The notes under the pieces: generated by a model
Databases searched by the model: none
Told to the model about the DNA's origin: nothing
What the model saw: the letters and a program-made list of their open reading frames with translations, nothing else
DNA from: Solibacillus sp. R5-41
Lineage (GTDB): Bacteria; Bacillota; Bacilli; Bacillales_A; Planococcaceae
Length of the DNA stretch: 64,000 nt
Direction: 5' to 3'
Assembly: GCF_002736105.1 (NCBI RefSeq)
Contig: NZ_CP024123.1
Location: forward strand, 1,480,001-1,544,000
In this document: piece by piece, positions 27,011-36,127 of the stretch
Position numbering within the stretch: position 1 is the stretch's first letter
Layout of the letters: each line of letters starts with the position of its first letter
Position numbers and translations under genes: made by a program

Positions 27011-27807
27011 GGCGTCTCCTCTGTAATGGAATCTGTTGGAATACAAACAGGTACTCCTGTTTTTGGCTCTATTAATATTGTTGCTTCAATTTGGAAAACA
27101 TCTTTTAAAACCTTTTCCGTTAAGACTTCTAGTGGGTTTCCTTCTGTATGAACTTCCCCTTTTTTGATGCAAATGATGTGATCAGCAAAACGAGTAGCAT
27201 GATTTAAATCGTGGACTACCATGATAATAGTGCGTTGCTGTTCTTCATTTAACTTACGAATTAATTTTAAAACATCGAGTTGGTGTCCCATATCTAAAAA
27301 AGTTGTGGGCTCGTCAAGTAATAATATAGGTGTTTTTTGGGCAAGTGCAAGCGCAATCCAGGCACGTTGTCTTTGCCCGCCAGATAATTCATCGACTGGA
27401 CTTTCTGCAAATGCTGATAATCCAGTGGCATCTATTGCCCAATGAATTATATTGAAATCTTCTTTAGAATGTGAGCTGAAAGATTTTTGGTGAGGGTATC
27501 TTCCGTAAGCTACTAATTCACTTACAGTTAATCCATCTGGGGCAATTGGATTTTGTGGTAAAATCGCAAGCTTTTTGGCAACATTTTTTGTTGAATAAGT
27601 ATGTATCGATTTTCCATCGAGTAAAACTTGTCCGTTTTTGGGTTGTAGGAGACGTGCAAGCGTTTTTAAAATCGTGGATTTGCCAGAGCCATTAGCACCT
27701 ACAAGCGCAGTTATTTTCCCTACAGGTACTGTAATATTTAAATTATCTACAATAATTTTATCATCATAAGAAATAGTAAGATTTTCAGTTTGAAATGTAT
27801 CTATCAT
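27007..27807 (-). CDS. Siderophore ABC transporter ATP-binding protein (FecE/FhuC type)
   Basis: The product has 266 residues. Walker A is GANGSGKST near residue 37, the signature is LSGGQRQRAW near 142, Walker B is ILLLDEPT followed by the H-loop MVVHDLNHA. It powers uptake by the two FecCD permeases and is the first gene of the operon. A Fur-like site lies about 40 bp upstream of its ATG. Confidence 0.95.
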   Translation of the reverse strand: MIDTFQTENLTISYDDKIIVDNLNITVPVGKITALVGANGSGKSTILKTLARLLQPKNGQVLLDGKSIHTYSTKNVAKKLAILPQNPIAPDGLTVSELVAYGRYPHQKSFSSHSKEDFNIIHWAIDATGLSAFAESPVDELSGGQRQRAWIALALAQKTPILLLDEPTTFLDMGHQLDVLKLIRKLNEEQQRTIIMVVHDLNHATRFADHIICIKKGEVHTEGNPLEVLTEKVLKDVFQIEATILIEPKTGVPVCIPTDSITEETP

Positions 27808-27845
27808 AGTGTGCCTTCTTTATTCTGAATTTTTTAATTGAAAAG

Positions 27846-27862
27846 TATTATCAATAATGATT
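27846..27862. promoter_or_regulatory. Fur-like box upstream of the ABC operon
   Basis: The plus strand reads TATTATCAATAATGATT. It holds the 5-2-5 inverted repeat ATTAT-CA-ATAAT and a TGATAAT half-site on the other strand. It is less perfect than the box at 24917. Confidence 0.65.
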
Positions 27863-27963
27863 TACAATAAACAGAATTGTAAACCTTGTCAATTGATTCA
27901 TTGATGAATACTAAAATAAATTTCTAAGTAAGCTTACATATATATGGATTTGGGGGACAGGAA

Positions 27964-28178
27964 ATGAAAGATAAATTACGTATTGATGATTTTTTTGAAT
28001 TCGGTAGTTTAGGTAATGTTTGGTATAAAAGAGGTTCTATTGATGGGGAAGGTCTTACTTTGAGGAAAGTGACAATTCTGAATTTGAAATATATCCTTTA
28101 TTAGATGAATCGGTATTAGCAACATATCGTATAAAAGATGAAACCAGAAAACTTTACGTAGTTCCATTTGGAAATTAG
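27964..28178 (+). pseudogene. Small frameshifted gene, unknown family
   Basis: A GGGGGA ribosome site precedes an ATG whose frame begins KDKLRIDDFFEFGSLGNVWY and stops at about 28101. A second frame from about 28056 continues ESDNSEFEIYPLLDESVLAT, then YRIKDETRKLYVVPFGN, to TAG at 28178. Joining the two would give a protein of ~70 residues, so one indel near 28055 disrupted it. A sequencing error would look the same. The family is not recognised. Confidence 0.55.
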
Positions 28179-28713
28179 TAAATGGCAAATGTTCTTTCAC
28201 CAAGGAACTATAATAAAATCATAGAAACAGTCTTATTAAGCTAGCGTAGCAGTTTAGTGGAATAAGAAAGTATGTAATCCTTAAGGGACCAGTAAGTGCG
28301 GAGTGTGGTTATGATTAAAGCACCTAGACCATTTACATGCAAATAGTCTAGATGTCTTATTTATTGTTGTAGATCTATTGTTTTCACACCCTGTGCAGAT
28401 TACTATATTCTTTACAATTCGCATTTCAAAAAGTATAATAAATCTGTAAAGTCGATTTCAATGAGAAATTAATTATATTATGTGAGGTGAAGTTTGTGAG
28501 TGCGGTAGTTTCTAAATAGGAAAATAATATAGGAAATAAAAGAGCCTTAGCATCTGGGGATTGTAGTGAATTTTACGCCCTTTATTTTGTTATGGACTTA
28601 TTTCCACCTATGAAGATACCTACAATACTTTACAAACAAGCGCATTATATCATGATTAGAACAATCGTTAATGATAGTTCTATTTGTGTATTTCACTTTT
28701 GCATTGTAAACGT
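28179..28713. other. Intergenic region without a supported gene
   Basis: A weak hairpin (CACCTAGACC/GTCTAGATG near 28321-28354) could end leftover transcription. A 68-codon frame at 28592-28798 has no ribosome site, runs through the terminator at 28714 and is not credible. Confidence 0.45.
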
Positions 28714-28745
28714 AAGCTGCGGTATATTCACCGCAGCTTTTTTAT
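28714..28745 (+). terminator. Rho-independent terminator
   Basis: The stem AAGCTGCGGT/ACCGCAGCTT with a 6-base loop is followed by a T-run. It insulates the MutS2-like gene from upstream transcription. Confidence 0.85.
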
Positions 28746-28825
28746 ATTTTTCTCAACTCATTGAAATATTGCCATTAGGTTTCTTCATTGTTGAATGATA
28801 AATCACATTGAGGAGAATGAAAAAA

Positions 28826-30730
28826 ATGAATGAAAATACTTTTGAAAAATTACAGTACACTGAATTAAAAGAAATCGTAAAATCTTATTGCGTTAGCGGA
28901 CTAGGCAAACAACTATTTGATAAGTTAATGCCAAGTTCTAACTTAATCGTCGTCAAACATCGATTAACCGAAACATCTGAAGGACGTGCCATTTTAGATG
29001 CAGGAGGAAACGTGCCTTTCGTAGGTGTTTCCAATATTGAACATATTATTGCTAAATTAGATAAAGGCATCATTTTAGACCCATCAGAGCTGTTAAGCAT
29101 TTCTGATTTTTTAAGAGGCTGCCGAAAAATAAAAAGTTTTATGACTGGGCAAGAATTTTTTGCTCCGACATTATCGTCATATGCAAATTCCATGACAGAA
29201 TTCGTGGAGATAGAAGAGGAAATTAATTTTTCAATTAAAAATAATCAGGTTGACTCGGCTGCAAGTAATGATCTCAAACGTGTTCGTCACCATATCCAAA
29301 CAGCTGAACAAAAAATAAAAGAAAGATTAAATAAATTTTTAACAAGCAGCGCAAATAAAAATTATATTCAGGAATTTATCATCAGTTTTAAAAATGATCA
29401 CTATACAATCCCAATAAAATCTTCATACAAAAATCAAGTACAAGGAACCATTATTGAAATATCTTCTAAAGGTTCGACAGTCTTTATGGAACCTAGTGTG
29501 GTAGGGAAATTAAGTGGTGAATTAGCATTGTTAAAATCGGAAGAGGCCATGTTGGAATATCAAATACTAGCTACTTTGACGGGACTAGTGGTAGAAAACC
29601 TTCACGCAATAAATATTAATATGGAGCTTATATCACAGTATGATATGATTTTTGCTAAAGCTAAATATAGCAGACATGTGGATGGAATTGAGCCGAAAAT
29701 AAATGATTATGGGAATGTAAAATTATTAAATTGCAAGCATCCATTATTATCAGGTCATGTTGTACCACTTCAGTTTCAGATTGGAAACGGTTATCGTAGC
29801 TTAATTATAACTGGGCCAAATGCTGGGGGAAAAACAATTGTGCTTAAGACAATAGGTCTTGTAACATTGGCAACGATGTCCGGGTTTCATATTTCAGCTT
29901 CGGAAGATACCGAAATTGCAGTTTTTGAGCGCATTTTTGTCGATATTGGTGACAATCAAAGCTTAGAAAATGCACTTAGCACTTTCTCTTCACATATGAA
30001 GAACTTATCTGAAATACTTCAAGCGGTAAACAACAATACTTTGCTACTATTTGATGAGATTGGCAGTGGGACAGAACCAAATGAAGGCGCGGCGTTAGCA
30101 ATCTCGCTCTTAGAAGAGTTTTATAGTAAAGGATGTATTACCGTGGCTTCCACACATTATGGTGAAATAAAGCGTTTTTCTGAAATGCATAGTGATTTTA
30201 TGAACGCGGCCATGCAATTTAACAACGAAACTTTAGAGCCATTATATAAACTTCTCATCGGACAGTCTGGAAACAGTAATGCGTTATGGATTTCTAGAAA
30301 AATGAACATACCTGAAAAAGTATTAAAAAGAGCAGAAGAATATATGGAAAATAAAGAATACCGCTTGGAACGATTAAATGAAAGCAAAATCCGAAAACCA
30401 AAAGCAGTTGTTGAAAAAGTAAATAATAGTATCGACTATCAAAAAGGAGACCGTGTCAAACTGCTTGACCACGATGACTTTGGTATAGTGTACAAGGAAA
30501 AAGACAAATATTATAATGTTTCCGTGTATTATCAAAATCAACTAATTGAGGTTAACGAAAAGCGGTTGAAGTTAGAGTTAAAAGCCGAAGAGTTATACCC
30601 GGAAGGCTATGATTTAGATTCATCATTCGTCGAGTATAAAACGAGAAAACTAAATCATGATATCGAACGTGGATCGAAAAAAGCACTGCGTAAAATTGAT
30701 AAAGAAATACGAAATAATAAGTTAAATTAA
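28826..30730 (+). CDS. MutS2-like ATPase lacking the Smr domain
   Basis: The product has 634 residues. A helical MutS core (about 1-310, with YIQEFIISFKNDHYTIPIKS and GSTVFMEPSVVGKLSGEL) is followed by the ABC-type ATPase: Walker A GPNAGGKT, the SLENALSTFSSHMKNL signature region, Walker B LLLFDEIGSGTEPNEGAAL, and STHYGEIKRF. Canonical MutS2 is ~785 residues and ends in a KOW-like region and an Smr nuclease domain. Here the coiled coil and a KGDRVKLLDHDDFG segment remain, but no Smr domain follows. It is therefore likely a paralogue, perhaps acting on ribosomes or DNA without nuclease activity. AGGAG lies 10 bases before the chosen ATG. Confidence 0.88.
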   Translation: MNENTFEKLQYTELKEIVKSYCVSGLGKQLFDKLMPSSNLIVVKHRLTETSEGRAILDAGGNVPFVGVSNIEHIIAKLDKGIILDPSELLSISDFLRGCRKIKSFMTGQEFFAPTLSSYANSMTEFVEIEEEINFSIKNNQVDSAASNDLKRVRHHIQTAEQKIKERLNKFLTSSANKNYIQEFIISFKNDHYTIPIKSSYKNQVQGTIIEISSKGSTVFMEPSVVGKLSGELALLKSEEAMLEYQILATLTGLVVENLHAININMELISQYDMIFAKAKYSRHVDGIEPKINDYGNVKLLNCKHPLLSGHVVPLQFQIGNGYRSLIITGPNAGGKTIVLKTIGLVTLATMSGFHISASEDTEIAVFERIFVDIGDNQSLENALSTFSSHMKNLSEILQAVNNNTLLLFDEIGSGTEPNEGAALAISLLEEFYSKGCITVASTHYGEIKRFSEMHSDFMNAAMQFNNETLEPLYKLLIGQSGNSNALWISRKMNIPEKVLKRAEEYMENKEYRLERLNESKIRKPKAVVEKVNNSIDYQKGDRVKLLDHDDFGIVYKEKDKYYNVSVYYQNQLIEVNEKRLKLELKAEELYPEGYDLDSSFVEYKTRKLNHDIERGSKKALRKIDKEIRNNKLN

Positions 30731-30834
30731 ATGTTATTGCTTAATTAAAGGAAAACTTTGTTATATTTACAATGGAATTATATTGACTGCTAAATTAAGT
30801 GGAATTTTATTGTTATTTTGAATATACAAATTTA

Positions 30835-30875
30835 AAACCCAGCAATCTTCTCAGGAGAAGGTTGCTGGGTTTCTT
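30835..30875 (+). terminator. Rho-independent terminator
   Basis: An 18-bp stem (30835-30852 with 30855-30872; core CCCAGCAA/TTGCTGGG) is followed by TTTC. It lies 105 bp past the MutS2-like gene. Confidence 0.8.
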
Positions 30876-30890
30876 AATTATTTTAATGCG

Positions 30891-30974
30891 ATGCGAATAG
30901 ATACTGTCATTTTCTTGGAGCACGTACCTGAGAAAATTGGGGAAGACAGCAGCTATGTAGATAATTTACTATAA
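30891..30974 (+). pseudogene. 27-codon frame, possible gene remnant
   Basis: The frame reads MRIDTVIFLEHVPEKIGEDS and continues to a TAA at 30974. Its composition looks coding, but there is no ribosome site and it is very short. It may be the tail of a lost gene. The rest of the 30731-31175 gap shows nothing else. Confidence 0.25.
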
Positions 30975-31175
30975 ATATTATTGTTCGATCTTTTTTCTCA
31001 ATGATACAATTTAAATTATCTACATTATTAAATATAATCTCCTATTGAAATTATGAGTGATTGGTGGAAAAAATAAATTAACTTCGAATTTATAATTTGT
31101 TTATATTTGTGATATAAGGAGTTTAGAACTTCCTTTCATAATGAAATATAAGAAAATGAAAGGGAGAGAATAAAT

Positions 31176-32165
31176 ATGAATAAAAAAATTAAATTTGCGT
31201 CATTGGTAGTGTTTAGCTCATTAACAATTTTGGCGGCATGTAGCGAAGAGGCAGCAACGGAGACGGAGATAACTAATTCTACCGAACAGGTTGAGCAAAC
31301 AGAGCAAGCCGAACAAACAGCACAAGCTGAAACGGAAACCCAGCTAACAAAAGGTCAAGAAATGATGAATCTGCTTGGTAGTACAAATTGGCAAGGTACA
31401 AAAGTTTATGATAAAGATAACAATGATTTAACAAAGGAAAACGCAAATTTTATTGGCTTGGCTAAATATGATGCTGAAACAGGGCGTTATGAGTTTTTTG
31501 ATGCAGCAACAAAGGAAACACGTGGCGATGAAGGAATATTCTTTATGACAAATGATGGAGAGAAGCGAGTTTTAATTTCTAATACGATGAAGTATCAAGC
31601 AGTTGTGGAGATGACGGAATTAAATGAAGACATTTTCACATACAGGCGCATGGGTAAAGATGCAGCTGGTAAAGATGTAGAAATTTTTGTTGAGCATATT
31701 CCATATGATGAAACAGAATTAGCCTTTACAAATCAAATGCAAAATTTAACGGCAACGACTGGCACGATTATTACGGACGTAGATGGAGATGAAATTTTAG
31801 GGGAAACATTATGGCAGGGGACAAAAGTGCTAGATGGGCAGGGGATTGATGTAACAGAGCAAAACTCTAACTTTATTAGTATCGCTAAATACGATCCAAC
31901 GACAAATAAATATGAATTTTTCAACGTTGAAACAGGAGTGAGTCGAGGCGATTTTGGTTATTTTGATGTTATTAATAGTAACAAAATTCGAGCACATGTA
32001 TCGTTAGGTGAAAATAAATATGGGGCTGCTCTAGAACTGACAGAATTAAATGATAGTAAGTTTACTTATAAGCGCATGGGCAAAGATAAAGCAGGTAATG
32101 AAGCGACTATTTTTGTTGAGCATGAGCCATATAATGGAGAATTAAGTCTGAATTTTAGCTTTTAA
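31176..32165 (+). CDS. DUF4822 lipoprotein with two repeats
   Basis: The product has 329 residues. The N-terminus ends in a LAAC lipobox (Cys22), followed by a Thr/Glu/Gln-rich linker. Two ~125-residue repeats follow; compare WQGTKVYDKDNNDLT with WQGTKVLDGQGIDVT, and FTYRRMGKDAAGK with FTYKRMGKDKAGN. This matches the DUF4822 family of secreted proteins. A GGGAGAG site precedes the ATG. A two-component system begins 57 bp downstream, so the lipoprotein may be part of its sensory or output circuit (inference). Confidence 0.85.
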   Translation: MNKKIKFASLVVFSSLTILAACSEEAATETEITNSTEQVEQTEQAEQTAQAETETQLTKGQEMMNLLGSTNWQGTKVYDKDNNDLTKENANFIGLAKYDAETGRYEFFDAATKETRGDEGIFFMTNDGEKRVLISNTMKYQAVVEMTELNEDIFTYRRMGKDAAGKDVEIFVEHIPYDETELAFTNQMQNLTATTGTIITDVDGDEILGETLWQGTKVLDGQGIDVTEQNSNFISIAKYDPTTNKYEFFNVETGVSRGDFGYFDVINSNKIRAHVSLGENKYGAALELTELNDSKFTYKRMGKDKAGNEATIFVEHEPYNGELSLNFSF

Positions 32166-32222
32166 TAGATTATTTTTGATAATGCAAGATTTCTCTTAAA
32201 GAAGTTGGGAAGGGAGGTTACT

Positions 32223-33674
32223 ATGACAATAAAAAATCGATTTCTCATTTCATATATTGGTGGTATTTTTATTGCAAGTGTCTCCATTCTCATGATTTTA
32301 TGTATTGCTTTTTATGTAACGACAGGAACTGTACCAACTCCGAAAACATTGTATCAATCCTTTACGAAGCAACGTTCTTTAACTCCAGAAGAGGAGTTTG
32401 CCTATGTAGAGTTAAGAAATATAGCGAAAAGTGCGCCAGACCAACTATTAGTAGAAGATGTGCAAAACAAATTAAAACAATTAGAGCATCAGTCACTCGG
32501 TCTAGTAATTCGTAAGGAGGAGAACATTTTATATTACTCGGAGGAGCTAGTTGAAAGGTCGCTTATTGTACATTTTCCTGTTTTTGATACAAATAATATT
32601 GAAACAAAGGGTACGGTAGATAACGCAGGTAGAATGTACCGTTACATCAAATTTGATTTTTATTACAGCGATCATACTAAAGGAAGTATCCTGGTATTAA
32701 AGAAGGAAAATAACTTATTAGAGTTTCTGACAAGATGGGGGCTACTTATTATTATTCTCATATTGTTAGTTTCGATTGCAGGTATGTTATTTCTAAATCA
32801 TCAAATTCGCAAATCAATCATCCAGCCTATTGAAAACTTAGGGCAAACAATGTCAAGTATTCGAGATGGTGACATGACGATGCTGGTACCAACTTTGCCG
32901 GAAAATACTGCAAAAGAAGTGCAACAGCTGACGGCAAATTTTGAACGAATGCGAGAGGCATTACTGGGGTCAATTGTGGAGCAGCAAAATCTTGAAAATA
33001 ACCGAAAGGAATTAGTGGCGAGTATTTCACATGATTTGAAAACACCCATTACATCTATTATTGGTTATGTGGAGGGCTTGCAAGAGGGTGTTGCTGAAAC
33101 GCCAGAAAAGCAGGAAAAGTATTTAAAAACGATCCATTACAAATCACTTGCCTTAAATCATTTAATAGAAGAGCTTTTTCTCTATTCAAAGCTTGATGCA
33201 GAGGCAGTACCATTTCATTTTGAATGCACTTCATTACCAGATTTTCTAGCACATGTTATAGAGGAGTTTCAATTATCCAATCGACAAGTTCTTATTGACT
33301 TGCAAGTTTCTGGAGAAGTGCTTGTACAGATTGACCGAATGCATATGAATCGGGCGATTACAAATTTAATTGAAAATAGTATAAAGTTTCAAAAGGCAAC
33401 GGAGCCATTAACTATTGTTGTGGAAGCAATTGCTTTGGATCAATTTGTACAACTGATTGTCAAAGATAACGGGCAAGGTATTTCAGAGGATAAATTGCCA
33501 TATGTATTCGATCATTTTTACCGTGGCGAGGAAGCGAGAACATCCTCAACGGGTGGCAGTGGCTTAGGACTTGCAATTGTAAAGCAAATCGTTGAAAAAC
33601 ATAAAGGTCAAGTGAATATTCAAAGTACGTTAAATAAAGGTACAACTGTAACCATCTTGTTGGAAAAGGTTTAA
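32223..33674 (+). CDS. Membrane sensor histidine kinase
   Basis: The product has 483 residues. It has one membrane helix near residues 10-32, an extracellular sensor domain of ~130 residues, and a second helix near 170-190. HAMP follows, then the H-box SISHDLKTPITSIIGYVEGL with the phosphorylated His, the N-box NLIENSIKF, G1 DNGQGIS, and GGSGLGLAIVK. The ATG follows GGGAGG by 6 bases. The kinase and regulator order is reversed relative to most OmpR-type pairs, with the kinase gene first. Confidence 0.93.
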   Translation: MTIKNRFLISYIGGIFIASVSILMILCIAFYVTTGTVPTPKTLYQSFTKQRSLTPEEEFAYVELRNIAKSAPDQLLVEDVQNKLKQLEHQSLGLVIRKEENILYYSEELVERSLIVHFPVFDTNNIETKGTVDNAGRMYRYIKFDFYYSDHTKGSILVLKKENNLLEFLTRWGLLIIILILLVSIAGMLFLNHQIRKSIIQPIENLGQTMSSIRDGDMTMLVPTLPENTAKEVQQLTANFERMREALLGSIVEQQNLENNRKELVASISHDLKTPITSIIGYVEGLQEGVAETPEKQEKYLKTIHYKSLALNHLIEELFLYSKLDAEAVPFHFECTSLPDFLAHVIEEFQLSNRQVLIDLQVSGEVLVQIDRMHMNRAITNLIENSIKFQKATEPLTIVVEAIALDQFVQLIVKDNGQGISEDKLPYVFDHFYRGEEARTSSTGGSGLGLAIVKQIVEKHKGQVNIQSTLNKGTTVTILLEKV

Positions 33675-33689
33675 AGGAAGTGTTGAGAA

Positions 33690-34385
33690 ATGGCTACATC
33701 ACGAATTTTAATTATTGAGGATGATATAAGCATTGCGGAATTACAGCGAGATTATTTAGAAATTCATTCAATTGAAGCGGATATTGTAACAGATGGTTTA
33801 GAAGGGATGAATCGTGCATTAAATGAAGCGTATGACTTAGTCATTATTGATTTAATGCTACCTTCGATGAATGGATTTGAAATTTGTCGTCGTATTCGCG
33901 AGGTGAAAAATATTCCGCTCATGTTTGTGTCAGCAAAAAAGGAAGATGTAGATAAAATTCGGGGACTTGGATTAGGTGCGGATGATTATATGACAAAACC
34001 ATTTAGTCCTAGTGAATTGGTTGCACGTGTCCAAGCACATATGAAACGCTATAAACAGCTAACAGGCGTGGGACAGGGAGTAGAGTTTATCGAAATAAGA
34101 AATATTGTTGTAGATAAAGCTGCGCGTAAAGTTTTTGTACTCGGCAAAGAGATTACTTTTACAACAAAGGAGTTTGATTTACTCGTATTTTTTATGGAAC
34201 ATCCCAATCGTGTATGGACGAAGGAACAGCTTTTCCGCCAATTATGGTATATGGACGATTTGGATGGCGATGTATTTACTGTTGTTGTGCATGTCGGGCG
34301 CATTCGTGACAAATTAAAAAAGGGTAAATTATCAGACTTACCGATTGAAACCATTTGGGGTAGCGGTTATCGCTTTAATAATTGA
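33690..34385 (+). CDS. OmpR/PhoB-family response regulator
   Basis: The product has 231 residues. The receiver domain holds the acidic pocket IIEDD, the phospho-acceptor Asp in LVIIDLMLPSMNGFE, and the Lys of MTKPFSPSELVARV. A winged-helix DNA-binding domain follows (FTTKEFDLLVFFMEHPNRVWTKEQLFRQLW ... GDVFTVVVHVGRIRDKLK, ending IETIWGSGYRF). It is the partner of the kinase 15 bp upstream. GGAAGTG precedes the ATG. Confidence 0.95.
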   Translation: MATSRILIIEDDISIAELQRDYLEIHSIEADIVTDGLEGMNRALNEAYDLVIIDLMLPSMNGFEICRRIREVKNIPLMFVSAKKEDVDKIRGLGLGADDYMTKPFSPSELVARVQAHMKRYKQLTGVGQGVEFIEIRNIVVDKAARKVFVLGKEITFTTKEFDLLVFFMEHPNRVWTKEQLFRQLWYMDDLDGDVFTVVVHVGRIRDKLKKGKLSDLPIETIWGSGYRFNN

Positions 34386-34413
34386 ATCGCTCCTTTTATA
34401 GGGGGGCTTTAAT

Positions 34414-35091
34414 TTGAAATTTTTCACAGGGCTTATTAGTAGCTTTTACTTTTTATTCATAATAACAGGATGTAATGACGAGGAGGTAATGGAAATGGCA
34501 AATCAACCAGGTGAATTGCTTCAAGCTGTTGAAGCTAATAATCTTGAAAAAGTACAGGGCATATTAAAAGATAAATCTTATCCAATTAATGAAACAAATA
34601 AAAAAGACGAATCACCGTTGTTAATTGCTACGCATAAAAATTATGTTGAAATTGCAAAAGCTTTAATTGATGCAGGAGCGGATGTTAACCAACAGGATGC
34701 GATTCAAGATAGTCCTTATTTATATGCAGGTGCGCAAGGTAAAACAGAGATTTTAGCTTATATACTTGAAAATTCAACACCTGATCATCGAGTGTACAAT
34801 CGTTATGGTGGCAATGCATTGATTCCAGCTGCTGAAAAAGGACATTTAGCTAATGTAAAGTTACTTTTAGCAGATGGTAAGATGGATATGGATCATCAAA
34901 ATGATTTTGGTTATACAGCCTTAATTGAAGCAGTCGCATTAACAGATAGTTCAAAAGTATATCAGCAAATTGTTCAGGAGTTGTTAGCTTACAAAGCGAA
35001 CAAAGAGCTTCGTGATAACAATGGAATGACGGCATTGGAATATGCTAAACAAAGAGGATACACAGAAATGATCGAGCAATTAGAGAGATAA
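34414..35091 (+). CDS. Ankyrin-repeat lipoprotein
   Basis: The product has 225 residues and starts at a TTG preceded by GGGGGG. The signal peptide ends in an ITGC lipobox. About five ankyrin repeats follow (GELLQAVEANNLEKVQGIL, SPLLIATHKNYVEIAKALIDAGADVN, NALIPAAEKGHLANVKLLL, TALIEAV, TALEYAKQRGYTEMIEQL). An exported ankyrin protein suggests protein binding at the cell surface. It lies 28 bp after the response regulator, so it is probably in the same operon. Confidence 0.88.
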   Translation: MKFFTGLISSFYFLFIITGCNDEEVMEMANQPGELLQAVEANNLEKVQGILKDKSYPINETNKKDESPLLIATHKNYVEIAKALIDAGADVNQQDAIQDSPYLYAGAQGKTEILAYILENSTPDHRVYNRYGGNALIPAAEKGHLANVKLLLADGKMDMDHQNDFGYTALIEAVALTDSSKVYQQIVQELLAYKANKELRDNNGMTALEYAKQRGYTEMIEQLER

Positions 35092-35205
35092 TAAATTATT
35101 GTATCTGTTGAAAAATATGGTCAGAAGTGGGTCTATCCTCTTTTGTTTAAAATACAGTTGCCCAACCCATTTTAGAAGTGAAATGTAAAATTTACTAAAA
35201 GAAAT

Positions 35206-35256
35206 TAAATACCAGAAACAAGAGTAGTTGTATTAACCTTGTATCTGGTATTTTTA
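35206..35256 (+). terminator. Terminator of the two-component operon
   Basis: The arms AAATACCAGAAACAAG and CTTGTATCTGGTATTT pair with one mismatch, followed by TTTTTAT. Confidence 0.75.
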
Positions 35257-35341
35257 TTGTCCAATCCTTAACAAACCACGTCATTGCAAACGATATTTAA
35301 ACCATCACATTTGCAATCATAACATACCATTCAACAACTAA

Positions 35342-35758
35342 TTAAAAGCATTGGAATGTAAGAATCGAGTCTCGATTAATCGTGCTAAATGTCCAGCCAA
35401 ATCGTCCCCAGCGGAACCCTAAAATTACATTTCTAGATACAAATGTTGGGAAAAACCAAAAACTATTGCCGTTTCTTTGCCAAATGAATGTATTGCGGTA
35501 AATACATCTTCTAATCCCACTAGAACCAGAGTGTGAACCAGACCTAGACGTTGACATAGGCATTGCTGGCGTAAAGTTAGGTGGTGCTCCCATTGGCATT
35601 GGTGTATTACCTCCCATTGGTGGTTGATTCATGGAGGGAGGTGGGAAACCAGGTCCACCAAATCCCGGTGGTGGAGAACCAGGCCCACCAAATCCTGGTG
35701 GGAAGAATTGATTAAACGGTTGGCCATTCGGACTTTCATCAAACGGAAATCTATTCAA
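35342..35758 (-). CDS. Pro/Gly-rich protein with Trp/Phe-rich C-terminal domain
   Basis: The product has 138 residues and begins at a TTG with AGAAGG 8 bases upstream. Residues 8-70 are proline, glycine and methionine-rich, with a repeated PGFGGPGSPPPGFGGPGFPPP-type unit. The C-terminal ~55 residues hold IYRNTFIWQRNGNSFWFFP and GFRWGRFGWTF, which looks like a small aromatic beta domain with two cysteines. Such composition is common in spore-coat or surface proteins of Bacillales, but that role is only a guess. Confidence 0.65.
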   Translation of the reverse strand: MNRFPFDESPNGQPFNQFFPPGFGGPGSPPPGFGGPGFPPPSMNQPPMGGNTPMPMGAPPNFTPAMPMSTSRSGSHSGSSGIRRCIYRNTFIWQRNGNSFWFFPTFVSRNVILGFRWGRFGWTFSTINRDSILTFQCF

Positions 35759-35918
35759 AATGCATACCTTCTTTCATTAGTAGTCCATTTAAGTTATGTA
35801 AAAAATTCAATGGCATAGTAGGAATTAGCCTGGTGTTACAAATAAATCCCCAATTGTAAACATCCATTCTTTTGTATGCAACTTTAATAAAAGCCTCCAA
35901 AACGATAATAATAATTTC

Positions 35919-35962
35919 AAAAGTACAAACGAGCGAATTTCCTTACTCGTTTGTACTTTTTT
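35919..35962 (+). terminator. Hairpin terminator
   Basis: The stem AAAAGTACAAACGAG/CTCGTTTGTACTTTT (15 bp, loop of 12) ends in T residues. It lies upstream of the RpiR gene. The rest of the 35759-36127 gap holds only promoter-like AT-rich sequence. Confidence 0.8.
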
Positions 35963-36127
35963 CTGTTTGAAAACGTTTTATCAAGAATTGGGGAAATGTC
36001 TAATAGTTACTGTATCGAGAAATTTCAGAAAATTAATTGCTATTCATAAATGATCATGCTAAATTATGTAATACCCGAATGAAGTACAAACTTCAAAAAT
36101 ATAAAAATAAAGGAGTGACTTCTTTAG

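Noticed and set aside
28592-28798. 68-codon hydrophobic plus-strand frame before the MutS2-like gene
   Set aside because: It has no ribosome site and runs through a strong terminator hairpin at 28714-28745.
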